A stretch of 32,201 nucleotides of DNA from Gammaproteobacteria bacterium UBA3532 (lineage in GTDB: Bacteria > Pseudomonadota > Gammaproteobacteria > Enterobacterales > UBA3532), in NCBI GenBank assembly GCA_002376965.1, contig DFOV01000313.1, forward strand, positions 1-32,201, given 5' to 3'. Under the pieces are notes generated by a model. It did not search any database, was not told the DNA's origin, and saw nothing but the letters and a program-made list of their open reading frames with translations. Both the position numbers and the translations under genes were made by a program. This document shows, in pieces, positions 1-8,305 of this stretch (position 1 is the stretch's first letter; each line of letters opens with the position of its first letter).

Positions 1-336
1 ACCTCGACACGAATGGATAAATTTACCGATAAAATTCTGGCTGAAACAGGGCTGATTGGCATGATCGGCAAAGCCGAACGTGGGCCTATCGCGATCGAAG
101 CGATCAAAGAGCATAAGGCTGCCTATTTGATGGCTGTTGGAGGCGCTGCTTATTTGGTGTCTAAAGCGATTAAATCTGCCAAAGTCGTTGCCTTTGAAGA
201 CCTGGGTATGGAAGCCATTTATGAGTTTGAAGTCAAAGATATGCCTGTGACTGTAGCGGTTGATAGTCATGGAACATCGGTGCATCAAACCGGACCTGCA
301 GAATGGAAGGTGAAAATTCAACAAGCGAATAGCTAA
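1..336 (+). CDS. fum: Class I fumarate hydratase, C-terminal part (5' truncated by window edge)
   Basis: Class I (iron-sulfur) fumarases interconvert fumarate and malate in the TCA cycle in the cytoplasm. The reading frame is already open at base 1 (Thr-Ser-Thr-Arg before the first Met at 13), so the gene begins outside the window and Met13 is internal. The visible ~111 residues match the C-terminal beta domain of FumA/FumB-type enzymes: the R-M-D stretch, the GGAAYLVSKAIKS segment, DLGMEAIYEFEV, and the closing VDSHGTSVHQTGPAEW. The iron-sulfur cysteines lie in the missing N-terminal part and cannot be checked. The gene ends at TAA and is followed by a strong inverted repeat and a convergent gene. 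The family call is firm; which fumarase paralogue it is cannot be told from this end. Confidence 0.9.
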   Translation, partial: TSTRMDKFTDKILAETGLIGMIGKAERGPIAIEAIKEHKAAYLMAVGGAAYLVSKAIKSAKVVAFEDLGMEAIYEFEVKDMPVTVAVDSHGTSVHQTGPAEWKVKIQQANS

Positions 337-352
337 AGCGTTTGGCTATGCA

Positions 353-393
353 GTTTATCAACAATCCAGGCTAAGCCTGGATTGTTGATAAAC
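353..393. terminator. Perfect 19-bp hairpin between convergent genes
   Basis: Bases 353-371 and 375-393 are perfect reverse complements separated by only three bases (TAA). The hairpin lies between the convergent fumarase gene and the 440-2680 gene, which suits a bidirectional terminator. There is no T-run on either side, unlike a classical intrinsic terminator. A third, degenerate copy of the right arm (CCTGAATTGTTGATGAA, 393-409, two mismatches) follows immediately. It could also be a small palindromic repeat element. Confidence 0.55.
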
Positions 394-439
394 CTGAATT
401 GTTGATGAAATATGGTCTACTTGATGAATATGGAGCGCT

Positions 440-2680
440 TTAAGCTGCCTCTTTATCTTCAGTAGAGGCTTTCTTTTTGTAGATGATTTTGTAATTTCCT
501 TCTGGATCAAAGAAAATACACTCGAAGCCATCTACCGACTCATTTCGGATATGGCACCGTGCTGATTTTTGGCTCTTTAGCTTCTGCCACTCATCAAATT
601 CAACACCACAGTCTTCTTGTGGACGTGAACGCTCCTCTAAATAGTTGAACTCCAGCACTTGGCCAGATCGAGTCCATTTATACGTTGTTTCATAGCTATC
701 GCACTCGCCACTTTTGGCCATGGCTCGGTAAACGCCAGTATTAGCATTGGCAGTAGTAAATTGTTCGACACCCTCAAGTATTTCAACACAACCATTGTCC
801 AGTAAATAGGTATCGTATTGCGCTTCAATCTTATGTGGACTTGGTTCTGTTGCCTTGGTGCTAAATACTTTGTCTGTGCTGACAAAGCCTTGCTTGGTGA
901 AGTCGGCCTCAATAACTTCATGGCCGTTTAGTTGGTGAAGTTGATGGATTACATCGTCCCTGAGAATACAGTCTGCTGGGCTTAGTGGCTTTTGACGCCA
1001 AATCGGGCTGTCTGGTGCTGCAGCAGTGCTTAGCAGTGTGTTAATCTTGGAATAATTAATCGATTCAGCCATGAAACCATTATCCGTTATGTTTTCGGTT
1101 GCAAGTCCTGCGACAATTTTGGCTGAGTTTTCACCGGTGAATAGAACAATATTGTTTCCTTTGATGGCTGCGTTCAGTTCAATACCCAGCATAGCGCCAA
1201 ACGGAACCGGTGAAGGCTTACCACTTGGATCAAGAACAATACTGCCGAGCATAGGGTTCATTGCTGCAGCCATATCATAGAGAGCTTTGGGTTGGGTGGT
1301 TGATAGTACGACGAGGGCATCAGCTGTTTCAACCTTTGGAATAGGGCTAATGGGGTTGAATTGCAAGGCGATATCTTGAACCGAGAGGCTTAAACCTCGA
1401 ATGCTTGAGGCCTGGGCCAGCATCATGCTGAGCATTGCTGGACTTTGTTGCTGAACACTCTGTCTGTTTTCCTCGAGAGGTTGGCATTGGTAAGGCGACT
1501 CTGTATAGGAAGTCCAAAGTGCACTGATTGCTGGAGCAAAGGACTCCATATTGATTCCCAAACCAAAGTTGACCAAGGCTTGATCCGCCGTATCGGTAAC
1601 AAATTTCGGTATAAAGCCTCTGATACTTGACAGGTGTTGTAAAACCTGATTATTTTTAATCTCTAAAACCACCTTTACGGTTGATTCCTGGGGATTACTG
1701 CCTAACAGAGTTCCACCGACGACTCTGGGCATTTGAGCTATCATCGAGCTGATTTCTTTTTGGCAAGCCGGTGTTTGAAATGCCTCAAGTTCATTTTGTA
1801 CCGTATCCTGGCTTGCTTGCGATGAATCTGGCTGATTATTAGATTTTGGTGGTTCCAGTTGTTCGATCATTTGAGCTGCAAGCCCATTGTCTTGCTTAAG
1901 GAGAACATCAGCAATATGGGTAAAGTCAATATAACCAAAGTGCGCTGGCTCAAATCGGTACTTGTCAGTAGTTTGCGTCAGCGTGCCTGACTCCAGGATG
2001 TTGTTAGCAATGGGAAGCTTGCCGAGTAGTTTTGATTTGGTGTCCATATCGAATTTATCGCTCAAAAGAGTAACGATAGCATTGCCATCTTGGATCCCAA
2101 CAATCATGGTAAGATCTGGCTGTTCTGGGTTAAGGGCGAACTGGCGATAGGCTGTTCCTAATATCGACGTGTATTTGAAGTTGAGTTTGGCCGATTCGGC
2201 GGCCGTTTCTATCTGGTGCCAGAACTTGTCTTCGTTATCCACCTCAAAACGAAGTACTGGGGCTATACCTACCGTATAGAAGGTAAGTGCATTGTCTTTA
2301 CGAATACCAAATTCTTTAAGAACATTGGCAGGGCCTGCCAGCCTTTCATTGACAAATTGACTGGCTAAGGCTTGGAAAAACTGAATGAGTGGAGCGTTTT
2401 CACCTTTCGGTGCCGAGTAGGTGCCCAATATGGAATTACTCTGCAATACGGTTTCAAGGTTTGCTCGTTCAAGCCCTCCTACAAAAAATAGGGTGTTTGC
2501 CGGAACAAGTTGCAGATACGGATGGTTGGGTTTGGTTGCCTTGGCTTTGGGAGCTGATGTGGTTGCCACAGGTTGCGAAGTTGTATCTGGATAAAGCTTC
2601 ATCCATGCAAGGCGACCAATGGCCGCAAGTCCCACTAATAAGAAGAGAAGAAAAATTAAAGTAAGTAGTTTTTGTTTCAT
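440..2680 (-). CDS. Membrane-anchored or exported protein of unknown function, about 746 aa
   Basis: I do not recognise a named function. The start is set at the ATG at 2680 because AGGAATAAC sits just upstream; an in-frame start at 2710 would put ten residues with no signal character in front of the hydrophobic segment. From that Met the protein begins with MKQKLLTLIFLLFLLVGLAAI, an uncleaved signal anchor or signal peptide, then a Thr/Pro/Lys/Ala-rich linker and a long soluble region that probably lies in the periplasm. The start of the soluble part (HPYLQLVPANTLFFVGGLE) and its repeated alternation of short strands and helices resemble the broad DUF3352-type group of large bacterial proteins, but this is only an impression. 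The last ~170 residues contain several Cys (DNGCVEILEG, GECDSYET, EDCGVEFDEW, ARCHIRN, FECIFFDPEG), which could form disulfides after export. It is convergent with fumarase and divergent from the hybrid kinase. Confidence 0.6.
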   Translation of the reverse strand: MKQKLLTLIFLLFLLVGLAAIGRLAWMKLYPDTTSQPVATTSAPKAKATKPNHPYLQLVPANTLFFVGGLERANLETVLQSNSILGTYSAPKGENAPLIQFFQALASQFVNERLAGPANVLKEFGIRKDNALTFYTVGIAPVLRFEVDNEDKFWHQIETAAESAKLNFKYTSILGTAYRQFALNPEQPDLTMIVGIQDGNAIVTLLSDKFDMDTKSKLLGKLPIANNILESGTLTQTTDKYRFEPAHFGYIDFTHIADVLLKQDNGLAAQMIEQLEPPKSNNQPDSSQASQDTVQNELEAFQTPACQKEISSMIAQMPRVVGGTLLGSNPQESTVKVVLEIKNNQVLQHLSSIRGFIPKFVTDTADQALVNFGLGINMESFAPAISALWTSYTESPYQCQPLEENRQSVQQQSPAMLSMMLAQASSIRGLSLSVQDIALQFNPISPIPKVETADALVVLSTTQPKALYDMAAAMNPMLGSIVLDPSGKPSPVPFGAMLGIELNAAIKGNNIVLFTGENSAKIVAGLATENITDNGFMAESINYSKINTLLSTAAAPDSPIWRQKPLSPADCILRDDVIHQLHQLNGHEVIEADFTKQGFVSTDKVFSTKATEPSPHKIEAQYDTYLLDNGCVEILEGVEQFTTANANTGVYRAMAKSGECDSYETTYKWTRSGQVLEFNYLEERSRPQEDCGVEFDEWQKLKSQKSARCHIRNESVDGFECIFFDPEGNYKIIYKKKASTEDKEAA

Positions 2681-2796
2681 TGTTATTCCTGAACACCAAG
2701 CAGTCATCAAACTCTAGCATAGCAAAGCGAGAATATGAATTTATTGCGAGCTAGAAATATGTCAGGATAACGGCAATTGCTTATTGGACCTAACTT

Positions 2797-4710
2797 ATGA
2801 TCAGTATAAAGCACTGGAGTATTCGGCATCGCACCCTGTTTTTGGGGATCGTGCCAATGCTGATTGCTATGTTGATCCTAACTACCTACTTTTTGTCGTG
2901 GCTTCTCACCGACTCTGAACAACGCATCCATGATCGTGGCACCTTGATTGCCAATCAACTGGCCCCGTCAGCAGAGTATGCCGTCTTGTCTGGAAATTTG
3001 TCGTTAACGACGCCCATGATTCATCAGGTTATGGCGCTGGAAGACGTGGTTTATGTTGAGGTGTTAGATCAGTTCGGCCATGTATTGGTGCGCAAGAGCC
3101 ATAGTGACGTGTTGAAGGAAAGCGAAGCTCTATTTCTCTACCGTTCACCTATTATTATGAGCAGCCTGCCATTCACGGATGATCATGAGCTGCTGGGAAA
3201 AGAAAAAGCAAAGCCAAAAACTGAAATTGGCGAAGTAGTGATCGGACTATCGACATCGTCATGGTCGGAGCTGAGGAATCAGCTGCTGCTAACCAGTGTC
3301 AGTATTCTAGTGGTTAGCCTAATAGTAGGGGGAGGCGTGGCGTTGTCTATAGGGCGACAGATTTCTGAGCCGATTGTCCAGCTAACAGGTGCTGTGGAAA
3401 ACATTAAAGCCGCTCGGTTTGATATTCAAGTATTGTCCAATAGTGGTGGTGAGCTGGGCAATTTAGAAGTTGGTATCAGTAATCTATCAGCTAGCTTAAA
3501 AGAAGCGCAGGAAAACGAACGGGAGTATAAAAAAAATATTATTATGGCCTGGCGAGAGGCTAAAGCGGCGGACAAGGCTAAGAGCGAGTTTCTGGCAAAT
3601 ATGAGTCATGAGCTGCGAACACCAATGAACGGTACGCTAGGAATGCTTCAACTCCTCGGTGATACGCCTCTCACTCCGCAACAAAAAGAGTATGTAGGCA
3701 CTGCTATCGAGTCTAACGAACACTTACTCCGAGTGGTCAACGATATTTTAGACTTCTCCAAAATTGAAGAAGGTAAGCTGGATATTGAACATGTCTATTT
3801 CGACTTGGAAGCCCTGTTTGAGCGATGTGTGAGATCATTCCACTATGAAGCCTGTCAGAAGGGGATAAGTGTCCTTCCTAGAGTAAATAATAATATCGGA
3901 GGTCATGAGGTTCAGGGGGATCCAACGCGGATCCGTCAGGTTATGGTGAACCTTATCGGGAATGCCATTAAGTTTACCAGCAAGGGGAGGGTCGAGCCGA
4001 CATTAAACATTGAGGGTATAGATGAAGAAAGCGTTTCTGTAACGTTTGAGGTGTTGGATACTGGCGCGGGAATTCCGCAGGATAAACTGGACACTATTTT
4101 TGAGGCCTTTGCCCAGGCTGATGGCTCAAATAGTCGGCGGCATGGTGGTACTGGTCTAGGCTTGGCGATTTCTAAGCAGCTAGCAGATTTAATGAAAGGA
4201 AAAATTAGTGTAACCAGTATGTTGGATCAAGGGAGTACTTTCACCTTTCAATTGAGTTTACCTTTCCGTGGTATTGCTTCGAATCAAGGGGTGGATAGAA
4301 GTGCGTCGGCGACGCCTAGGTTGTCGGGAAGAGTGTTGTTGGTTGAAGATAATCCAGTCAACCAATTAGTGACAGTTGGTTTGTTAAAGTCACTTGGATT
4401 AGATGCTGAAGTCGCTTCTGACGGGCAAGAAGGTGTAAAAAAAGTGGCTATGCAGCGCTATGATCTGGTGCTCATGGATTGCCAAATGCCTAATATGGAT
4501 GGGTTTGCCGCCACCAGGATTATTCGCGCTCAATATTATTCAAGCGAGTCTGAGCTGCCAATAATTGCCTTAACCGCGAATGCAATGAAGGATGATAGAG
4601 AGCAATGCCTACAATCGGGCATGAACGACTATCTGAGTAAACCGGTTCGGAAAGAATTACTTGCCGAAACCATTCGCCATTGGCTGCCTGTGAAGAGCCA
4701 GTCACCCTAG
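2797..4710 (+). CDS. GacS/BarA-like hybrid sensor histidine kinase without Hpt domain
   Basis: Inner-membrane hybrid kinase. Order: TM1 (about 14-37), a periplasmic sensor region (about 38-162) resembling the GacS/BarA N-terminus (RGTLIANQLAPSAEYA, then VVYVEVLDQFGHVLV), TM2 (163-186), HAMP (187-240), HisKA with H-box FLANMSHELRTPMNG (His271), an HATPase domain with N-box QVMVNLIGNAIKF, G1 DTGAGIP and G2 GGTGLGLAIS, then a receiver (from about 508, phosphoacceptor Asp561 in LVLMDCQMPNMDG). The protein stops at residue 637, straight after the receiver. GacS and BarA are near 900 residues and carry a C-terminal Hpt domain, which is absent here, so a separate phosphotransfer protein would be needed for a full relay. 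In the GacS/GacA pathway the output is control of small RNAs and the carbon-storage regulator; whether this kinase belongs to it is unproven. A GGA lies about nine bases before the ATG. Confidence 0.85.
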   Translation: MISIKHWSIRHRTLFLGIVPMLIAMLILTTYFLSWLLTDSEQRIHDRGTLIANQLAPSAEYAVLSGNLSLTTPMIHQVMALEDVVYVEVLDQFGHVLVRKSHSDVLKESEALFLYRSPIIMSSLPFTDDHELLGKEKAKPKTEIGEVVIGLSTSSWSELRNQLLLTSVSILVVSLIVGGGVALSIGRQISEPIVQLTGAVENIKAARFDIQVLSNSGGELGNLEVGISNLSASLKEAQENEREYKKNIIMAWREAKAADKAKSEFLANMSHELRTPMNGTLGMLQLLGDTPLTPQQKEYVGTAIESNEHLLRVVNDILDFSKIEEGKLDIEHVYFDLEALFERCVRSFHYEACQKGISVLPRVNNNIGGHEVQGDPTRIRQVMVNLIGNAIKFTSKGRVEPTLNIEGIDEESVSVTFEVLDTGAGIPQDKLDTIFEAFAQADGSNSRRHGGTGLGLAISKQLADLMKGKISVTSMLDQGSTFTFQLSLPFRGIASNQGVDRSASATPRLSGRVLLVEDNPVNQLVTVGLLKSLGLDAEVASDGQEGVKKVAMQRYDLVLMDCQMPNMDGFAATRIIRAQYYSSESELPIIALTANAMKDDREQCLQSGMNDYLSKPVRKELLAETIRHWLPVKSQSP

Positions 4711-4765
4711 TACTAGAAGCCTATTTGCCGCATAATAGAGTTCGTTTAATTATTGGTTGTCACAG

Positions 4766-4978
4766 ATGTTTGAAAAGATACTTGAGAGCATACAAAGTCG
4801 GTTTGAAAATGGCGAAATGTACCTGAACGATAGGGCTAAGGAAAGTAAGTGGGTTAAATACCTTGTTTTACCTATATTCCAGCAACTATGGTTCTATACT
4901 TACATCATATTTAGTCCCTTTGGTCTGATGGTAGTAGCAATGCTGCTAATCGGCTCGGTTCATCTTTGGTTAGAGTAG
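4766..4978 (+). CDS. Small membrane protein of unknown function, 70 aa
   Basis: A short reading frame 55 bases after the hybrid kinase. I choose the ATG at 4766; a TTG three codons upstream (4757) is also possible, and neither has a good ribosome site. The first ~30 residues are charged and amphipathic (MFEKILESIQSRFENGEMYL), followed by two hydrophobic stretches (VLPIFQQLWFYTYIIF and FGLMVVAMLLIGSVHLWL) that could make a hairpin in the inner membrane. The product is not recognisable. Its position suggests possible co-transcription with the kinase or with the CBS gene downstream. A real gene is likely but not certain. Confidence 0.5.
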   Translation: MFEKILESIQSRFENGEMYLNDRAKESKWVKYLVLPIFQQLWFYTYIIFSPFGLMVVAMLLIGSVHLWLE

Positions 4979-5054
4979 TGTTTGAGAAGATCTTGTATTT
5001 GAAGAGAGTAACCAACGTCTGAAGACAGAGTTCAAGCTAATAGGTAAGGTTTAT

Positions 5055-5471
5055 ATGGCTATTGTTCGCGATATCATGACAACAAAGGTTGTATCTATTT
5101 ATAACGACCAAACGTTATTTCATGCTAGACAGCTGATGAAAGAGCATGGGGTACGGCATCTTCCCGTTGTGGATAGAAATGAGTTGATTTGTGGTTTGCT
5201 AACGCAAAAAGGCATTTTGGCTGACGCATTAAAGTCTGTTGAGAAAGTGGGTGTAAATCGTCTTTCTGAGATTGAAAAAGCAACCCGTGTCGATAGTGTA
5301 ATGGATGGATCGTTTGCTGTAGTCGAACCGGATACGGATCTTATCGTAGCAGGGCAATATTTTATCGATAACAAGCACGGGTGTCTGCCAGTGGTTGAGC
5401 GACAGGTTTTGGTTGGTATTATTTCATCAGTTGATTTTGTGAAATTGGCTATTCGGTTTCTAGAAAAATAG
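5055..5471 (+). CDS. Two-CBS-domain protein, 138 aa
   Basis: A stand-alone pair of CBS domains, which usually bind adenine nucleotides such as AMP, ATP or SAM and act as energy sensors on partner proteins. CBS1 covers roughly residues 3-60 (VRDIMTTKVVSIYNDQTLFHAR, MKEHGVRHLPVVDRNELICGLLTQKGIL) and CBS2 roughly 75-135 (VDSVMDGSFAVVEPDTDLIVAGQYFIDNKHGCLPVVERQVLVGIISSVDFV). No catalytic or DNA-binding domain is attached, and the partner is not evident from neighbours. An AAGG lies six bases before the ATG. The gene ends 21 bases before a strong bidirectional terminator shared with the DAHP synthase gene. Confidence 0.9.
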   Translation: MAIVRDIMTTKVVSIYNDQTLFHARQLMKEHGVRHLPVVDRNELICGLLTQKGILADALKSVEKVGVNRLSEIEKATRVDSVMDGSFAVVEPDTDLIVAGQYFIDNKHGCLPVVERQVLVGIISSVDFVKLAIRFLEK

Positions 5472-5492
5472 AATTAGCTGGGTATAAAAAAT

Positions 5493-5522
5493 AAAAAAGC
5501 CGCCAAATTTGGCGGCTTTTTT
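5493..5522. terminator. Bidirectional intrinsic terminator
   Basis: AAAAAAGCCGCC, AAATTT, then GGCGGCTTTTTT: a 12-bp perfect stem (6 GC pairs plus flanking A/T pairs) with a T-run on each strand. It lies between the 3' ends of the CBS gene (+) and the DAHP synthase gene (-), so it can end transcripts from both sides. Confidence 0.93.
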
Positions 5523-5538
5523 ACCTCAGAGCAGCTGA

Positions 5539-6609
5539 TTACTTAAAGCGATCAGCGATCATGGGTTTTAGTTTGTTGTGTAGCTTGAGTATCAGCTGTT
5601 CACTGGTTTCCCAATTAATACAGGCATCTGTAACAGAAACGCCATATTTCAAATCGGCAAGGTTTTCAGGAATGCTTTGGTTACCTTCGTTAATATTACT
5701 TTCCAGCATTAAGCCTACAATTGATTTATTGCCTTCAAGTACCTGATTAACCACGTTTTCGGCGACCAGCGGCTGACGGTCGTGTTTCTTATTCGAGTTA
5801 CCGTGGCTACAGTCGATTACAATATTGGCAGGAAGGTTGGCTTTGTTCAGCTCTTCTTCTGCCTCTGCTACATGAACAGAGTCGAAGTTGGGCTGTTTGC
5901 CGCCACGAAGAACGACATGCCCGTATTGATTGCCCTTTGTTCGAATGACTGCGCATTGTCCCTGACGGTTAATGCCTAAAAAATTATGAGGGTGGGAAGC
6001 CGATTGCATGGCGTTAATCGCCACGGTCAGTCCACCATCCGTTCCATTTTTGAATCCGACTGGAGTCGAAAGGCCGCTAGACATTTCTCTGTGGGTTTGC
6101 GATTCCGTGGTGCGTGCTCCGATAGCAGTCCAGGTAATCAGATCACCGATATACTGAGGAGATAGCGGATCGAGGCCTTCTGTCGCAGCGGTTAATCCCA
6201 ATTTATTAATGTCGAGCAATAGTTTTCGCGCTTTGAATAAGCCTTCTTCGATATGAAAGCTGTCATCTAAGCGTGGGTCGTTGATTAACCCCTTCCAGCC
6301 AATAGACGTGCGCGGCTTCTCAAAATAGACACGCATGATAATCATCAGTGTGTCTTTTACTTGATCCGCCAAGGCTTTCAGGCGATTAGCATAGTCCATC
6401 GCTGCCTCTGTATCGTGTATAGAGCAGGGCCCCATTACCACGAAAAGTCGAGGATCTTTTTTGTCTAGGATGTTTTGAACTTCGTGACGCCCATCAACGA
6501 TGTGTTGTTCTGTTTCGGCGTCTAGTGGAAGTTCGCTCTGAACGTTCTCAGGCGTTGGAAGCAACGACTGTGAAATAATATTTACATTACTGACTTTTTC
6601 TTCGGCCAT
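5539..6609 (-). CDS. 3-deoxy-7-phosphoheptulonate (DAHP) synthase, class I
   Basis: First enzyme of the shikimate pathway: condenses phosphoenolpyruvate and erythrose 4-phosphate in the cytoplasm. The 356-residue length is normal for the AroF/G/H class I type. Visible family motifs in order: MGPCSIHD (metal-binding Cys62), YFEKPRTSIGWKG, GARTTESQTHRE, VGFKNGTDG, GHVVLRGGKQPN, the metal-binding His in IDCSHGNSNK, the metal-binding Glu in LMLESNINEGNQ, and SVTDACINW. The TEGLDPLSPQY stretch is like the Pseudomonas-type enzymes rather than the EFLD of E. coli isozymes. Which aromatic amino acid inhibits it cannot be judged, so I give no isozyme letter. It is transcribed divergently from an aminotransferase gene. 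Confidence 0.95.
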   Translation of the reverse strand: MAEEKVSNVNIISQSLLPTPENVQSELPLDAETEQHIVDGRHEVQNILDKKDPRLFVVMGPCSIHDTEAAMDYANRLKALADQVKDTLMIIMRVYFEKPRTSIGWKGLINDPRLDDSFHIEEGLFKARKLLLDINKLGLTAATEGLDPLSPQYIGDLITWTAIGARTTESQTHREMSSGLSTPVGFKNGTDGGLTVAINAMQSASHPHNFLGINRQGQCAVIRTKGNQYGHVVLRGGKQPNFDSVHVAEAEEELNKANLPANIVIDCSHGNSNKKHDRQPLVAENVVNQVLEGNKSIVGLMLESNINEGNQSIPENLADLKYGVSVTDACINWETSEQLILKLHNKLKPMIADRFK

Positions 6610-6689
6610 TGTTCATTCATACGGTAGGTGGTTAATATTTAATTGCTTGAAAGTGAGCCTTCATCTATGATTCTGCCCAATTCCATAGC

Positions 6690-6701
6690 TTTAGCGCTAA
6701 A
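6690..6701. promoter_or_regulatory. 12-bp perfect palindrome TTTAGCGCTAAA between divergent genes
   Basis: TTTAGCGCTAAA is exactly self-complementary and lies in the 108-bp gap between the DAHP synthase gene (-) and the aminotransferase gene (+), 16 bases before the latter's first possible ATG. It is flanked by ATAGCT (6685-6690) and AGCTAT (6714-6719), another inverted pair. It could be an operator for a dimeric regulator, but a 12-bp palindrome alone is weak evidence. Confidence 0.3.
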
Positions 6702-6717
6702 CAGGACACGATAAGCT

Positions 6718-7926
6718 ATGTTACCTACAACTGCAAGGCAAACCATGCGCCAAGACTTAAAAAATATCTCAGCTCGCGTTTCTTCTATCGCCCCTTTTCA
6801 TGTTATGCGTTTGTTAGAACGCGCTAAACAACTTGAATCTCAAGGGCATCAAGTTATCCATATGGAAGTGGGAGAGCCAGACTTTCAAACACCGGCTCCT
6901 ATCGTAGATGCTGGGATAGCTGCGCTAAAAGGAGGGCAAACTTTCTATACTCCAGCGCCGGGTTTGCCTGAGTTACGCCAACAGATCGCGGCCTTCTACT
7001 TGGAGCGCTATCAGGCAACAGTAGTTCCCGAACGCATTTTCGTTACGCCTGGCGCTTCAGGGGCGCTATTGTTGGCTCTCTCATTAACCATGGATGCTGG
7101 TCAAGAGGTGTTGTTGCCAGATCCTGGCTATCCGTGCAATAAGCATTTTATTGAGTTACTAAGCGGCAGCGCACGGGCTATCAGTATAGCTAACCATCCC
7201 AAGAAAAAGCTGATGCCAGAACATATCAGGAGCCATTGGCGGAATAACACCTGTGCCGCCTTGGTTGCCTCGCCGGCGAATCCTACGGGAACTACCTATA
7301 GCGTGCAGGAGATCACTGATTTGCATCTGGCCTGCCGTGAAAATGGGGGCGTGCTGCTATTGGATGAAATCTATCATGGCCTTGACTACGAGGATAATAT
7401 TAGCTCTGCGTGTCAGGTCAGTGACGATATTATCGTAGTAAATAGTTTCTCCAAATATTTTGGCATGACCGGGTGGCGCTTAGGCTGGCTAGTTGTTCCC
7501 GAGACCTTATGTGAGATGACTAACCGCTTGATGCAGAATATTTTTATCGCAGCGTCTACGCCAGCGCAATATGCTGCATTATCGGCATTCCAACCAGATA
7601 CCATTAAGGTACTGGAACAACGTAGACGCTGCTTTCAGCAACGGCGTGACTACTTGCTTCCACAAATCACAGAGCTTGGTTTTAAGCCATTAGGTACTCC
7701 GTCGGGGGCGTTTTATCTTTATGCTGATTGTTCCGATTTGGCGGACAATAGCTATTCTTTATGTGAAACTCTGTTAGAGAAATATCATTTGGCTATAACG
7801 CCAGGAGCTGATTTCGAAACGACCTCACCAGAGAAGTTTGTTCGATTTGCGTACACGACTGATATGGATAAGCTTAAGATAGCGGTCGAGCGCATACGGC
7901 AATGGAAGCGCGATACGTCTGAGTAG
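6718..7926 (+). CDS. PLP-dependent class I/II aminotransferase
   Basis: A fold-type I aminotransferase that moves an amino group between an amino acid and a 2-oxo acid; the substrate is not readable from sequence. Motifs in order: VGEPDFQTPAPIV near the N-terminus, YTPAPGLPELRQQIA, VTPGASGALLLAL, LLPDPGYPC, the SPANPTGTTYS loop, DEIYHGLDYE, and the PLP-lysine segment VVNSFSKYFGMTGWRLGW (Lys246), followed by a C-terminal FVRFAYTTDMDKL with the carboxylate-binding Arg. Two starts are possible: ATG 6718 or ATG 6745 (MRQDLKNISARV), the latter with AAGG about eight bases upstream. I keep the longer frame but the shorter is equally good. It is divergent from DAHP synthase, which fits but does not prove a role in aromatic amino acid metabolism. 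The 264-bp repeat element follows 58 bases downstream. Confidence 0.88.
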   Translation: MLPTTARQTMRQDLKNISARVSSIAPFHVMRLLERAKQLESQGHQVIHMEVGEPDFQTPAPIVDAGIAALKGGQTFYTPAPGLPELRQQIAAFYLERYQATVVPERIFVTPGASGALLLALSLTMDAGQEVLLPDPGYPCNKHFIELLSGSARAISIANHPKKKLMPEHIRSHWRNNTCAALVASPANPTGTTYSVQEITDLHLACRENGGVLLLDEIYHGLDYEDNISSACQVSDDIIVVNSFSKYFGMTGWRLGWLVVPETLCEMTNRLMQNIFIAASTPAQYAALSAFQPDTIKVLEQRRRCFQQRRDYLLPQITELGFKPLGTPSGAFYLYADCSDLADNSYSLCETLLEKYHLAITPGADFETTSPEKFVRFAYTTDMDKLKIAVERIRQWKRDTSE

Positions 7927-7982
7927 TCTGGATTAGCCTGCCTCTTTTCTTGCATTTTTTTAATAATTTACCATAGTTAGTT

Positions 7983-8250
7983 TAGAGCCTGTTTATCTTT
8001 CATTTGTCGCTTCTTTTTGACCTTAAATGCTGCCAATCTAGGTGCGACGAGCGCAGTTTGGTTATTTCAAATAAGCGAGGAGCAACAACGAGTGGCGGCA
8101 TTTAAGGCCAAACCCGAAGGGCTGGACACATTTTTCGCCCAGCTGCGTTATCAATCGCTAGTGTAGAATAACTACACTACGCTCTTTCTGCCTTGCTGGA
8201 CAAAAAATGTGTCTCAGCAGAGGCGATAAATGAAAGATAAACAGGCTCTA
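7983..8250. mobile_element. MITE-like structured repeat element with 28-bp terminal inverted repeats
   Basis: Bases 7983-8010 and 8223-8250 are inverted repeats of 28 bp with one mismatch (TAGAGCCTGTTTATCTTTCA at the outer end). If the terminal TA is counted as target duplication, the body is 7985-8248 (264 bp), as expected for an element mobilised by an IS630/Tc1-type transposase. Inside are further nested inverted repeats: 8021-8034 with 8094-8107 (CCTTAAATGCTGCC, one mismatch), 8121-8135 with 8203-8218 (GCTGGACACATTTTT, one extra base), and a perfect 8-bp hairpin TAGTGTAG/CTACACTA at 8159-8179. There is no transposase and no convincing reading frame, so it is non-autonomous. It fills most of the 379-bp gap between the aminotransferase and the receiver-TPR gene; the outer part of its right end is 55 bases from that gene's start and could influence its expression. 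Confidence 0.8.
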
Positions 8251-8305
8251 TAGACGTCTTGGTATATTTAGCTGCCAGAGTTGGCGCTCGAATGTGGGTT
8301 GGTAA

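Noticed and set aside
7927..8305. CRISPR array or attachment site in the repeat-rich gap
   Set aside because: The repeats are inverted and nested, not evenly spaced direct repeats, and no tRNA or integrase is present.
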